Below, in pieces: positions 13,219-23,162 of a stretch of DNA of 48,003 nucleotides (its first letter is position 1; every line of letters begins with the position of its first letter). A program made the translations under genes and the position numbers. The notes under the pieces were generated by a model. The model made no database searches and had not been told where the DNA came from. It saw only the letters and a list, made by a program, of their open reading frames with translations. Source of the stretch: Gemella haemolysans (GTDB taxonomy: Bacteria; Bacillota; Bacilli; Staphylococcales; Gemellaceae); NCBI RefSeq assembly GCF_901873445.1, contig NZ_CABFLN010000011.1, forward strand, positions 1 to 48,003, written 5' to 3'.

Positions 13219-14391
13219 ATGGCAAGAAAAAAAGAAGTAGTAGCGATGCTGCTAGCAGGAGGACAAGGTACACGATTACAAGTTTTAACAAAAGATATGG
13301 CTAAACCAGCTGTACCTTTTGGTGGAAAATATAGAATTATAGATTTTCCACTTTCGAATTGTGCTAACTCTGGAATATCAACTGTAGGGGTATTAACACA
13401 ATTTATGCCTTTAGAACTTAACTCATACATGGGAAATGGTCAACCATGGGATTTAGATAGAATGGATGGAGGATTGTCTATTCTACCTCCTTATACTGCT
13501 GGGAAAACGGGAGAATGGTATAAAGGAACTGCAAATGCTATATATCAAAATATTAAATATATAGAACAATATAATCCAGAATATGTCCTTATTTTATCTG
13601 GGGATCACATTTACAAAATGAATTATAAAGAAATGTTAGATTTCCATAAACAAAAAGGTGCAGATTTAACAATTGCACACATTAATGTTCCAATTGAAGA
13701 AGCTAGTCGTTTTGGGATTTTAAATACAAATTTTGACCTTAAAGTTACTGAGTTTCTAGAAAAACCAGAAAATCCGGTATCGACTAAAGCATCTATGGGG
13801 ATATATATTTTCAGTTGGCAACAATTAAGGGAATATTTAATTCGTGATGAAGAAAATCCAGATAGTGAAAAAGACTTCGGTAAAAACATTATTCCAATGA
13901 TGTTAAATGAAGGTAAAAATATTTATGCATATCCATTTTATGGATATTGGAAAGATGTTGGTACAATTGAAAGCTTATGGGAAGCAAATATGGATTTAAT
14001 TAAAAATAAAGAAAACTTTAATATAGACGATAGACTTTGGAGAATTTATTATCGACATGAAGGAGCTATGCCACAATATTTAGGACATAGTGCAAATGTG
14101 AAAAATTCTATGATTTCTGACGGTACTTCAGTTTATGGAACTATTTCAGAATCTATTATCTCTTCGGGTGTTCGAATTGAAGAAGGGGCAGAAGTAGTAG
14201 GAAGTATCATCATGAAAGGTGTGGTAATCGAAAAAGGTGCGAAAGTTTACAATTCAATTATCGCAGAAGGTTCAGTTGTTAAAGAAAACGTAGAAGTTGG
14301 GAATAGAGAAATCGTTTTAGGAAAAGAACAAATAACTGTAGTTGGTAGAGATGAAGTTGTAAAAGAGAATAGGAAAGTAGAGGGGAAATAA
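13219..14391 (+). CDS. glgC: Glucose-1-phosphate adenylyltransferase, catalytic subunit
   Basis: Forms ADP-glucose from ATP and glucose-1-phosphate, the committed step of glycogen synthesis. The N-terminal nucleotidyltransferase fold shows [11 protein letters not shown] near residues 9-19, with [22 protein letters not shown] after it, and [10 protein letters not shown] in the middle. The C-terminal third has hexapeptide repeats of a left-handed beta-helix. The ATG at 13219 (390 residues) has AAGGGGG eight bases upstream; the in-frame ATG at 13201 would place that ribosome site inside the gene. It lies 27 bases after glgB and one base before glgD. Confidence 0.95.
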   Translation: MARKKEVVAMLLAGGQGTRLQVLTKDMAKPAVPFGGKYRIIDFPLSNCANSGISTVGVLTQFMPLELNSYMGNGQPWDLDRMDGGLSILPPYTAGKTGEWYKGTANAIYQNIKYIEQYNPEYVLILSGDHIYKMNYKEMLDFHKQKGADLTIAHINVPIEEASRFGILNTNFDLKVTEFLEKPENPVSTKASMGIYIFSWQQLREYLIRDEENPDSEKDFGKNIIPMMLNEGKNIYAYPFYGYWKDVGTIESLWEANMDLIKNKENFNIDDRLWRIYYRHEGAMPQYLGHSANVKNSMISDGTSVYGTISESIISSGVRIEEGAEVVGSIIMKGVVIEKGAKVYNSIIAEGSVVKENVEVGNREIVLGKEQITVVGRDEVVKENRKVEGK

Positions 14392-14392
14392 T

Positions 14393-15505
14393 ATGGTAAA
14401 TGCATTTTGTATATTATTTGCAGATAATTATCGTAACGACGATCTGCAAGGATTAGTAAGAAATAGAACACTGGCATCTTTAGCAGTTGCGTCAAGATAT
14501 AGAATGGTCGATTTCATGTTATCTTCTTTAGTAAAAGCTGAAATATCTAATATTGCAGTAGTGACAAACCATCACTATAAGTCTCTAATGGATCACTTAA
14601 GCTGGGGGAAAGACTGGGATTTAAATAGAAAAAATAGTGGATTGAAGTTTATAACACCGATGTCTAACCATCAATCAAATAGAGTTGCTCAAAACAAAAT
14701 TGAAGCATTAGGAGATGCAGCTAGATATGCAGACACTTTATTAGAAGAATACTGTATACTTGCTGATGGAAATATAGTCGGAAATATTGATTTTAAGGAA
14801 ATGGTAAATTACCATAAATCTACAAATGCAGACATAACTTTAGCTTATACGTATAGAAAACCTCAACAACGTGAGTCGCAAATAATTTTTGATGACAAGA
14901 ATAGAGTATATGATAGTTTATATCATTATGATGGATATGATCAAGTTTGTCCAACACAAGTTAAGATATATATTATGTCTAAAGAAATGTTTAAAGAACT
15001 TGTAAAAAAAGGAATGACATATGGATGGCAAGACATTCTATTAGATTTCATTACTAAGAATTTCCATAGATTAAACGTTTATGGATATGAAATTAAAAAT
15101 TATACAAGAACAATTAATAGTGTTCAAGAGTTTTATAACTTTAATAGAGATTTATTAGACCCTAACAAAATGAATGAAGTATTCTTATCAGGTACTGACA
15201 TCTTAACTAGGGTTCAAGATAGTGTACCAACTACTTATGGAGAAGGAGCAATCGTAAAAAATTCCATTCTAGGAGATGGTTGTGAAATTAATGGAATTGT
15301 TGAGAACAGTATATTATTTAGGGACGTAGTAGTTGAAGAAGGAGCTGTTATTAAAAATACAATAGTATTGTCGAATAGTGTTATTAAGAAATCAGCTTAC
15401 TTAGACTATGTAATTTTAGACAAAGAAGCAACTGTTTCAGAAAGAGTTGAGTTAAAAGGAACTGAAAATTGCCAAGTTATTGTTGAAAAAAATAAAGTAG
15501 TATAA
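14393..15505 (+). CDS. glgD: GlgD, regulatory-type glucose-1-phosphate adenylyltransferase subunit
   Basis: A GlgC paralogue of 370 residues. The fold is kept (YRMVDFMLSSLVKAEI, beta-helix repeats at the end), but the glycine-rich GGQGTR loop of GlgC is replaced by FADNYRNDDL, so catalytic ATP binding is unlikely. In other Firmicutes GlgD forms a complex with GlgC and changes its kinetics. The glgC stop and the glgD ATG are one base apart, which suggests coupled, equal production. Confidence 0.93.
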   Translation: MVNAFCILFADNYRNDDLQGLVRNRTLASLAVASRYRMVDFMLSSLVKAEISNIAVVTNHHYKSLMDHLSWGKDWDLNRKNSGLKFITPMSNHQSNRVAQNKIEALGDAARYADTLLEEYCILADGNIVGNIDFKEMVNYHKSTNADITLAYTYRKPQQRESQIIFDDKNRVYDSLYHYDGYDQVCPTQVKIYIMSKEMFKELVKKGMTYGWQDILLDFITKNFHRLNVYGYEIKNYTRTINSVQEFYNFNRDLLDPNKMNEVFLSGTDILTRVQDSVPTTYGEGAIVKNSILGDGCEINGIVENSILFRDVVVEEGAVIKNTIVLSNSVIKKSAYLDYVILDKEATVSERVELKGTENCQVIVEKNKVV

Positions 15506-15552
15506 TATAAAATATGGGTTAGGATAAAATGTGAGAGATATTTGTAAAATCT

Positions 15553-15581
15553 TCGATTTTCGAAAGAAAAAAGAGTATAAT
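15553..15581 (+). promoter_or_regulatory. Possible internal promoter before glgA
   Basis: A perfect TATAAT at 15576-15581 in the 144-base gap between glgD and glgA, with only a weak -35 (TCGATT, 15553-15558). It could give glgA-glgP transcription independent of glgBCD. Confidence 0.3.
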
Positions 15582-15649
15582 AAACAGATAGACTACATCT
15601 AAAACTAACCCTTTTAGTATGAAATAAATAACGAATAAGGAGAATTATA

Positions 15650-17068
15650 ATGAAAATATTATTCGTGGCAGCCGAAGCGGCACCATTTGTTAAGGTTGGA
15701 GGACTAGGCGATGTAATAGGATCATTACCTAAGGCACTTCAAGATGAAAATGTAGAAGCAAGGGTAGTTCTACCATTGTATTCTACTATAGATAGAGAAA
15801 AGTACGATTTAAAATATAAACAACATATCTTTGTTAATTTAGGTTGGAGAACTGTTTACTGCGGAATTTTTGAAACACAAGTAAATGGAGTAACATATTA
15901 TTTTATTGATAATGAACAATATTTTAATAGAGACAGTGTTTATGGACAACAAGATGATGGAGAGCGTTTTGCATTTTTCTCGAAAGCAGTACTAGAAATA
16001 TTACCACATATAGATTATAAACCAGATGTAGTTAATGCTAATGATTGGCATGCTGCATTATCAATTATCTATTTAGATGATCTTAAAGCAAGAGGAGAAG
16101 GTTTCTATCAAAATATTAAAAGTGTAATATCTATCCATAATATAGAATTCCAAGGAAAGTTCAATCCGTATGAAATGGGTAATCTTTTTGGATTAGATAA
16201 TAAATATTTTGATGCTCTTATATACAAAGGTGATTTAAACTTACTAAAAGGAGCTATCCAATTAGCTGACAGAATTAATACTGTAAGTGAAACATATGCT
16301 CACGAAATATTAGACCCATACTTCTCATATGGCTTAGATGATATACTAAGAGTAGAGCAAGGAAAACTTCATGGCATAATTAATGGTTTGGATATTGATA
16401 AATTTAATTCAAAAACTGATAAAAACATTTATAAGAACTTTGATGTTAAAACATTAAAAAATAAAGTAGAGAACAAATTAAAATTCCAAGAAGAGTTAGC
16501 GTTAGAAGTAAATGAAAATATCCCTATGATTGGAATGGTTACAAGATTAACTCACCAAAAAGGAATTGACTTAGTTCTTCATGTAGCTGATGAAATCTTA
16601 AAAACAGGTGCTCAACTTGTGATTTTAGGAACAGGTGATCGTCATTATGAAGATGCACTTCGTTCATTAGAATATCGTCGTCATGATAAAGTAAGAAGTT
16701 TAATTATGTTTTCATCAGAAGTATCATCAAAAGTATATAGCTCTTGTGATATGTTCTTGATGCCATCTAAAACTGAACCATGTGGTTTATCTCAACTTAT
16801 TTCAATGAGATACGCTACTATACCGATTGTTCACAGAGTTGGTGGGTTAAGAGATACAGTTGAACCATTCGATGGAAAAACAGGAACAGGATTTACATTT
16901 GAAAGTTTCGATGCATACGATATGTTAGATGCGGTTTATAGAGCAACGTATTGTTATTATCAAGAACGTCATATTTGGAATAAAATTATGAAGAATGCAA
17001 TTCAACAAGATGTAAGTTGGAAAAAATCAGCACTACAATATATAAATATGTACAGTGAAATCATCTAA
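15650..17068 (+). CDS. glgA: Glycogen synthase (ADP-glucose, GT5)
   Basis: Transfers glucose from ADP-glucose to the non-reducing ends of glycogen. 472 residues, the usual bacterial length. The N-terminal GT5 signature with KVGGLGDVIGSLPKAL contains the ADP-glucose-binding Lys-X-Gly-Gly near residues 15-18. The C-terminal Rossmann domain shows GMVTRLTHQKGIDL and the donor-site motif TEPCGLSQL near 375, with the conserved acidic residue. A clear AAGGAG precedes the ATG. The gap before it contains a TATAAT box and a widely separated GGGTTAG/CTAACCC pair. Confidence 0.95.
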   Translation: MKILFVAAEAAPFVKVGGLGDVIGSLPKALQDENVEARVVLPLYSTIDREKYDLKYKQHIFVNLGWRTVYCGIFETQVNGVTYYFIDNEQYFNRDSVYGQQDDGERFAFFSKAVLEILPHIDYKPDVVNANDWHAALSIIYLDDLKARGEGFYQNIKSVISIHNIEFQGKFNPYEMGNLFGLDNKYFDALIYKGDLNLLKGAIQLADRINTVSETYAHEILDPYFSYGLDDILRVEQGKLHGIINGLDIDKFNSKTDKNIYKNFDVKTLKNKVENKLKFQEELALEVNENIPMIGMVTRLTHQKGIDLVLHVADEILKTGAQLVILGTGDRHYEDALRSLEYRRHDKVRSLIMFSSEVSSKVYSSCDMFLMPSKTEPCGLSQLISMRYATIPIVHRVGGLRDTVEPFDGKTGTGFTFESFDAYDMLDAVYRATYCYYQERHIWNKIMKNAIQQDVSWKKSALQYINMYSEII

Positions 17069-17092
17069 CGAGATGGATTATAGGAGAGAATA

Positions 17093-19486
17093 ATGAAACA
17101 ACAAGAGTTAGAACATAGAATAGAAAAATATTTAAAAAGACAATTTGGGATCACAATAAAATCAGCGAGTAAACGTCAAGTTTATGAAGCGTTAATGAGT
17201 ACTGTTAGAGAAAAATTATCTGAGAAAAAATTTGCGTATGAACAAGAATTAAAGAAAACAAAGCAAAAACGTGCTTACTACATGTCAATGGAGTTTCTTG
17301 TAGGTAGAACTTTAAGAAACAATTTATTTAATCTTGGGGTAGAAAAAGAAATCAAAGAATATCTTTCTGACAATAACTTCGATTTAGATGAAATTTATGA
17401 TATCGAACCAGATCCAGGATTAGGAAATGGTGGTCTTGGACGTCTCGCTTCATGTTATTTAGATGCTTTAACTAGTAGTGACTATCCAGTAACAGGTTTT
17501 TCTATTCTTTATGAATATGGAATCTTCAAGCAGGTTATCAACAATGGTTGGCAACAGGAGTTTCCTGATTATTGGCTAGACTTAGGAAAATATGGTCTTG
17601 TTTATAGAAATGACGAGGAAATTGAAGTAAGATTTTATGGTCATGTTGAAGAAAAAATGACAGAAAATGGATTCACTGTGGAACACAAAGATTATACTTC
17701 AATTCAAGCTGAACCATATGATTTATTAATTTCAGGATATAAAACAAAAACTGTAAATACATTACGTTTATGGGAAGCAAAAGCAAAAACTGGATTTAAT
17801 ATGAAATTGTTTGAACGAGGAGAATATTCAAAATCTTCAGAAGCAGAAGCAATAGCTTCATCAATTTCTAAATTATTATATCCAGCAGATAGCACAAATG
17901 AAGGTAAAGAATTACGTATTAAACAACAATACTTCTTTATTAGTGCTTCATTGCAACAATTAGTTAAAAATCATTATAATGAATTCGGAACATTAGAAAA
18001 CTTAAGTGAACACGTTGCATTACATATTAATGATACACATCCAGCGATGGGAGTTCCAGAATTAATGAGATTATTATTAGATGAATACGGATATTCTTGG
18101 GACAAAGCATGGGAAATTACAACTAAAACTTTCGCATACACTAACCATACAATTATGGCAGAAGCACTGGAAAAATGGTCTGTAGATTTATTTAAACCAT
18201 TACTACCACGTATTTATTCAATTATTGAAGAAATTAATAAACGTTTCTGTCAATGGGTAATCGATCAAGGAAAAGATTATACATTAGCAGAAACAGCAAT
18301 TATTTATGATAATCAAATAAGAATGGCTAACTTATCAATAGTAGGAAGTCATAATGTTAATGGAGTATCGAAATTACATAGTGACATTCTTGTTGAATCA
18401 ACGTTTAGAGCATTTAACGAATTGTATCCAACTAAATTCGGAAATGTAACTAATGGTATTGCTCACCGTAGATGGTTAGGACAGGCAAACCCTGAACTAG
18501 CATCATATCTGAAAGAATTAATCGGTGATGACTTCGTTAAAGATTTATCTAAAATCAGTAAATTAAATGATTATAAAAATGACAAAAAAGTTGTTGCTAA
18601 ACTTCTAGAAATTAAAAAAATTAAAAAAGAACAACTTGCTACCTACATTCAAAATACAACAGGTATAACTGTAAATCCAGAATCTATCTTTGATGTACAA
18701 GTTAAGAGACTTCATGAATATAAACGTCAATTACTGAATGCATTACACATTGTATACTTATATAGAGAGATTAAATATAATGGATTACGTCCAGTACCAA
18801 GAACATTTATTTTTGCTGCAAAAGCATCGTCAGGATACCAAATGGCTAAAAATATTATTAAATTTATCCACTCAATCTCTCAAATGATTGAATGTGATGA
18901 ATTAGTGCGTGAATACATCAAAGTTGTATTTTTACCAGATTACAAAGTAACACTAGCAGAAAAAATAATTCCAGCGGCTGACATTAGTGAACAAATTTCA
19001 CAAGCTGGAAAAGAGGCAAGTGGAACAGGAAATATGAAACTAATGCTAAATGGAGCTTTAACATTAGGAACACTTGATGGAGCCAATGTAGAGATTCATG
19101 AAGCGGTAGGAGATGATAATATCTTCATCTTCGGTTTAGAAACCCCAGAAGTAGATGCGTTATATGCTCATGGATATAAACCTTGGGAATATTACAATAA
19201 TTCAGTAAAAATTAAAGAAACATTAGATTTCATTAGAACTATGACTGTAGGTGGTATGAACTTTAATTTCATCGTAGATTACCTATTAACTCAAGATAAT
19301 TACATGTGTCTAGCAGATTTTGAAAGTTATGTTGCAGCCCAAGAAAAAGTTGCCGAAACTTATCAAGATAAAGAAAAATGGGGACAAATGAGTTTAGTAA
19401 ATACTGCTAACGCTGGTATCTTCTCTGCAGATAGATCTGTAGCTGAATATGCTAAAGATATTTGGAACATAAAAAAAGTAAAATAG
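17093..19486 (+). CDS. glgP: Glycogen/maltodextrin phosphorylase
   Basis: Releases glucose-1-phosphate from glycogen or maltodextrin ends by phosphorolysis, using pyridoxal phosphate. 797 residues. Motifs include GNGGLGRLASCYLDAL near 118 and the PLP-lysine region EASGTGNMKLMLNGALTLGT near 645. VKRLHEYKRQLLN is also characteristic. Placing the breakdown enzyme last in the synthesis operon suggests a cycling store. A hairpin terminator follows. Confidence 0.95.
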   Translation: MKQQELEHRIEKYLKRQFGITIKSASKRQVYEALMSTVREKLSEKKFAYEQELKKTKQKRAYYMSMEFLVGRTLRNNLFNLGVEKEIKEYLSDNNFDLDEIYDIEPDPGLGNGGLGRLASCYLDALTSSDYPVTGFSILYEYGIFKQVINNGWQQEFPDYWLDLGKYGLVYRNDEEIEVRFYGHVEEKMTENGFTVEHKDYTSIQAEPYDLLISGYKTKTVNTLRLWEAKAKTGFNMKLFERGEYSKSSEAEAIASSISKLLYPADSTNEGKELRIKQQYFFISASLQQLVKNHYNEFGTLENLSEHVALHINDTHPAMGVPELMRLLLDEYGYSWDKAWEITTKTFAYTNHTIMAEALEKWSVDLFKPLLPRIYSIIEEINKRFCQWVIDQGKDYTLAETAIIYDNQIRMANLSIVGSHNVNGVSKLHSDILVESTFRAFNELYPTKFGNVTNGIAHRRWLGQANPELASYLKELIGDDFVKDLSKISKLNDYKNDKKVVAKLLEIKKIKKEQLATYIQNTTGITVNPESIFDVQVKRLHEYKRQLLNALHIVYLYREIKYNGLRPVPRTFIFAAKASSGYQMAKNIIKFIHSISQMIECDELVREYIKVVFLPDYKVTLAEKIIPAADISEQISQAGKEASGTGNMKLMLNGALTLGTLDGANVEIHEAVGDDNIFIFGLETPEVDALYAHGYKPWEYYNNSVKIKETLDFIRTMTVGGMNFNFIVDYLLTQDNYMCLADFESYVAAQEKVAETYQDKEKWGQMSLVNTANAGIFSADRSVAEYAKDIWNIKKVK

Positions 19487-19497
19487 AATATTAATAC

Positions 19498-19545
19498 AAA
19501 GGGCGACCTAATAGGAAAATTTTTCTTAGGTTGCTCTTTATTTCT
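19498..19545 (+). terminator. Terminator of the glycogen operon
   Basis: A 14-bp stem with two G-U pairs, AAAGGGCGACCTAA (19498-19511) against TTAGGTTGCTCTTT (19526-19539), followed by ATTTCT. It begins 12 bases after the glgP stop. The T-tail is modest. Confidence 0.75.
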
Positions 19546-19724
19546 GAACAATGACTAAAATAGAAATGAAATTATACTTAAATTTGTATAAAGTATATAT
19601 AAACGTACTATTCTCATAGATAAAATACGATTAATATGGTAAAATTAAAAGGAAAGACTGTGTCAATTTTAAAATTAATATTTGTTTTGAAAATGCACAC
19701 TTAGTAAATAAAAAAGAGGTAACT

Positions 19725-20534
19725 ATGGCGAAAGAAAGAGCAGATGTCCTTTGCGTAAGTCAAGGATTATTTGAATCACGAGAAAAAGCAAAACGAGCTA
19801 TTATGGCTGGTATTGTATATAATGATAATATTAGAATTGATAAAGCAGGGGAGAAGGTTGAGTCAACTGCAGAACTTAGAATTAAAGGAAAACAGATGCC
19901 TTATGTAAGTCGTGGGGGACTTAAATTAGAAAAGGCAATTAATGAATTGAACTTTGATGTTAAAGACAAAGTAATGATCGATATTGGTTCGTCAACTGGA
20001 GGATTCACAGACTGTGCGTTACAAAATGGAGCGAAATTTGTATATGCGCTAGATGTTGGTACTAATCAACTTGTGTGGAAACTACGCAATGATGAACGAG
20101 TAAAAGTAATGGAACAAACTAACTTCAGACATTCCGTTAAAGAAGATTTTGATGTCTATGAAATTGATATTGCTTCGATTGATGTTTCATTTATATCACT
20201 ATCATTAATACTCCCAAATCTTGCTGAAATAATAAAAGATGGTGGAGAAGTTTGTGCACTTGTAAAACCACAATTTGAAGCTGGAAAAGATAAGGTAGGA
20301 AAAGGTGGAATTGTACGAGATAAAAAAGTCCAATTAGAAGTCGTAGAAAAAGTATTGCTATTAGCAAATAGTGTTGGATTTAGTATGACAAATCTATCAT
20401 ATTCTCCAATAACAGGTGGGGAAGGGAATATTGAATTCTTAATGCTTCTAAAATATAATGCAGATAAAGAAGTGGAAAATAGTAAAATTAATATAGAGCA
20501 TATTGTAAATAATGCTCATAATCACTTTAAATAG
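19725..20534 (+). CDS. tlyA: TlyA-family rRNA (cytidine-2'-O)-methyltransferase
   Basis: 269 residues: an N-terminal S4 RNA-binding domain (about 1-60), then an FtsJ/RrmJ-type methyltransferase domain. The SAM-binding motif DIGSSTGGFTDC lies near residues 86-97 and VKPQFEAGKDKVGKGGIVRD near 185-205. TlyA homologues 2'-O-methylate cytidines in 16S and 23S rRNA, and some are described as haemolysins; sequence alone cannot settle the target here. AAGAGGT precedes the ATG. recN follows after 11 bases; the arginine regulator gene often found between them in Bacillus is absent. A weak extended -10 (TGGTAAAAT, ending at 19645) may be its promoter. Confidence 0.92.
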   Translation: MAKERADVLCVSQGLFESREKAKRAIMAGIVYNDNIRIDKAGEKVESTAELRIKGKQMPYVSRGGLKLEKAINELNFDVKDKVMIDIGSSTGGFTDCALQNGAKFVYALDVGTNQLVWKLRNDERVKVMEQTNFRHSVKEDFDVYEIDIASIDVSFISLSLILPNLAEIIKDGGEVCALVKPQFEAGKDKVGKGGIVRDKKVQLEVVEKVLLLANSVGFSMTNLSYSPITGGEGNIEFLMLLKYNADKEVENSKINIEHIVNNAHNHFK

Positions 20535-20545
20535 AGGAGGAACAG

Positions 20546-22246
20546 ATGTTAATTCAGTTAAATATTAAGCAATTTGGAATAATTGAAAAAGCTACTATAG
20601 AACTTAAAAATGGTTTAACTGTCTTAAGTGGAGAAACTGGTGCAGGGAAATCAATGATTCTAGCGGCAATTTCACAACTGTCTGGTCAAAGAACATCGAC
20701 GTCTTATATTCGTTACGGTGAAGAGAAGGCGAGTGTTGAAGGTGTATTCGATTTTCCTAAGAGTAAAGAAGTTAAGAAAATTTTTAATGAACTTGATTTA
20801 GACCTTGAAGATGAGGTTATTGTAGTTCGTCGTGATATTTATAGCAGTGGAAAGAGTGTATGTAGAATTAACGGAACAATAGTTAATCTATCTACATTAA
20901 AAAAAGTAGCTGCTCATTTATTAGATATTCATGAACAACACGATAATCAAGTATTATTAGTAGAAAAAAATCACCTGAACTTGGTAGATTCATTTAATAG
21001 AGAGAAAATACAATCTGTTTATATAAAATACAAAGAAAAATATAAACAATACCAAGTTATTACAGAGAAAATTGATAACTTAAAACAACAAGAAAGTGAT
21101 GTTCTTCAAAAAGTTGATTTCTTGAAATTTCAGTACAAAGAATTAAGTCAGATGAAGCTTAAAAAAGATGAAGATTTAGATCTTGAAAAGGATATTGATT
21201 ACTTAGAGAATTTTGAAAAAGTAAATACGCTTGCTCATAGTATTACAGACGGTATTGATGGTGAGTATGGAGTATTATCAAAACTTGCAGAAATTAGATC
21301 TAATCTAGGAGAGTTAAGCAGGTATAATTCTAACTTTGAAGAAAAATATGAAGAGATTACAAATTTATATTATATTCTTGATGATTTAAAATATGAAGTT
21401 TCTAGTTATACAGATGTAATTGAATATGATGAAGAAAAATTAGATCGTTTGATTTTTAGATTAGATAAAATAAAAACATTAGAGAAAAAATACTCTAAGC
21501 CACTTAATGATCTTATTACCTTTACAGAAACGATAAAAGAAGAATTAGATGAACTTGAAAACTATGAAGAAAACTTTGAAAATTATCTAGAAGAGAGTAA
21601 GAAAATCGAAGAAGAACTGACGGTTCTAGCAGAAGAGTTAAGTTCAATAAGAAAAGAGACAGCTTTAAAACTAGAGAAACTTATACAAGATGAGTTGAAA
21701 TTCTTATACATGGAAAAAAGTACTATTAAAGTCGATTTCAAAGAAAAAGAATTTTCAACAACAGGAAAAGATGATGTCAAGATTCTAATTAGTGCGAACT
21801 TAGGAGAACCTTTAAAATCATTATCTAAAGTTGCTTCAGGAGGGGAACTTTCAAGGGTAATGTTAGCCCTAAAAATAATCTTCTCAAGAAGTATAGAAGC
21901 TACTTCGATAATATTCGATGAAATTGATACTGGAGTAAGTGGAAGAGTATCACAAAGGATGGCTGAAAAAATGTACCAACTTGGTGTAGGTTCGCAAGTA
22001 CTTTGTATTTCGCACTTACCTCAAACTACAGCCTTAGCAGATACAAATTTATTGATCAGTAAAGAAATAATAGATAAGAGAACATTAACTGTAATCAGAG
22101 AACTATCAGAAGAAGAGAAGATTGCTGAAGTAGCAAGAATGGTGTCAGGAGACACTATGACAAAACTTTCTGAAGAGCACTCTATTGAAATGTTAAGATT
22201 AGCAGAAAAAACTAAAGCAGATATAAAAGCGAAACTAAACAAATAG
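20546..22246 (+). CDS. recN: DNA repair protein RecN
   Basis: SMC-like ATPase that acts early at double-strand breaks. 566 residues. Walker A GETGAGKS lies near 30-37, long coiled-coil arms fill the middle (Glu/Lys-rich, about 150-370), and the signature ASGGELSR near 430 is followed by Walker B IIFDEIDTGVSGR near 455-467. An early motif HEQHDNQ is also typical of RecN. AGAGGAGGAA before the ATG is a strong ribosome site. Probably cotranscribed with tlyA. Confidence 0.96.
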   Translation: MLIQLNIKQFGIIEKATIELKNGLTVLSGETGAGKSMILAAISQLSGQRTSTSYIRYGEEKASVEGVFDFPKSKEVKKIFNELDLDLEDEVIVVRRDIYSSGKSVCRINGTIVNLSTLKKVAAHLLDIHEQHDNQVLLVEKNHLNLVDSFNREKIQSVYIKYKEKYKQYQVITEKIDNLKQQESDVLQKVDFLKFQYKELSQMKLKKDEDLDLEKDIDYLENFEKVNTLAHSITDGIDGEYGVLSKLAEIRSNLGELSRYNSNFEEKYEEITNLYYILDDLKYEVSSYTDVIEYDEEKLDRLIFRLDKIKTLEKKYSKPLNDLITFTETIKEELDELENYEENFENYLEESKKIEEELTVLAEELSSIRKETALKLEKLIQDELKFLYMEKSTIKVDFKEKEFSTTGKDDVKILISANLGEPLKSLSKVASGGELSRVMLALKIIFSRSIEATSIIFDEIDTGVSGRVSQRMAEKMYQLGVGSQVLCISHLPQTTALADTNLLISKEIIDKRTLTVIRELSEEEKIAEVARMVSGDTMTKLSEEHSIEMLRLAEKTKADIKAKLNK

Positions 22247-22279
22247 TTACAAAAAATACCAAAAAGGTATAGGAGGAAC

Positions 22280-23161
22280 ATGACAAAAGAAGGAAAAATT
22301 TTAAAAGCACTTAGTGGATTTTATTATGTAAATTGTTTTGGAGAAATCGTTACGTGTCGTGCACGAGGGAATTTCAGAAATGAGAATATCACACCATTAG
22401 TAGGTGATGATGTAAAAATTCAAATGAGTGATAATAATACAGGATATGTAGTAGAAATTTTAGAAAGAAAAAATGAATTACTAAGACCTAAGGTTGCGAA
22501 TATAGATTATAGTATTATTGTAGTATCTGTAAAAGATCCTGAGTTTTCAAGTAAGCTACTAAATAAAACAATTTGTTTAAATGAAAATAGTAATGTTGAT
22601 ATCATTATCATTTTTACTAAGTTAGATTTATTAAAAGATGATGAAATGGAAAAGATGAAAGAAATAATGAATTACTATTACGAAATAGGTTATCAGGTAT
22701 TTACGAATTCTGAAGAAGATATTGATAAATTAAAAGAAGTTATTTCTAATAAGTATGTAGCGATATCTGGTCAATCAGGTGCAGGAAAATCTACGTTCAT
22801 TAATAAACTAGCAGAGCACCTTGATATCGAAACAGGAGAAATTTCGAAACATTTAGGACGTGGACGACACACGACTAGACATACGGAATTTTATCAAATT
22901 GATGATTTTTATATCGCAGATACACCGGGATTTTCTTCACTTGATATTACATTTATTGAAAAAGAAGATTTACAATACTTATTTAGAGAGTTTCATGACT
23001 ATGATTGTAAATTCAAACCATGTAATCACATGGAGGAAATTCAATGTGGTGTAAAAGAAGCGGTAGAAAGTAAACAAATATTAGAAAGCCGTTATGAAGA
23101 CTATAAAGTTTTATTTACAGAAAAACAAAATCAAAAAAGAAAATATATAAAGGAGAGATAA
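22280..23161 (+). CDS. rsgA: Ribosome small-subunit-dependent GTPase RsgA
   Basis: A late 30S assembly checkpoint GTPase. 293 residues: an N-terminal OB fold, then a circularly permuted GTPase with G4 TKLD near 112, G1 GQSGAGKST near 163 and G3 DTPG near 213, in the permuted order diagnostic for the family. A C-terminal zinc module with CKFKPCNHMEEIQC follows. A strong AGGAGG precedes the ATG, and directly before it a small ATACC/GGTAT hairpin (22256-22270) could modulate access. The order rsgA-rpe-thiN matches Bacillus, but the usual prpC-prkC genes are not upstream here. Confidence 0.95.
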   Translation: MTKEGKILKALSGFYYVNCFGEIVTCRARGNFRNENITPLVGDDVKIQMSDNNTGYVVEILERKNELLRPKVANIDYSIIVVSVKDPEFSSKLLNKTICLNENSNVDIIIIFTKLDLLKDDEMEKMKEIMNYYYEIGYQVFTNSEEDIDKLKEVISNKYVAISGQSGAGKSTFINKLAEHLDIETGEISKHLGRGRHTTRHTEFYQIDDFYIADTPGFSSLDITFIEKEDLQYLFREFHDYDCKFKPCNHMEEIQCGVKEAVESKQILESRYEDYKVLFTEKQNQKRKYIKER

Positions 23162-23162
23162 G

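Noticed and set aside
14393..15505. glgD as a broken or duplicated glgC
   Set aside because: The frame is intact and the missing catalytic loop is normal for the GlgD family.
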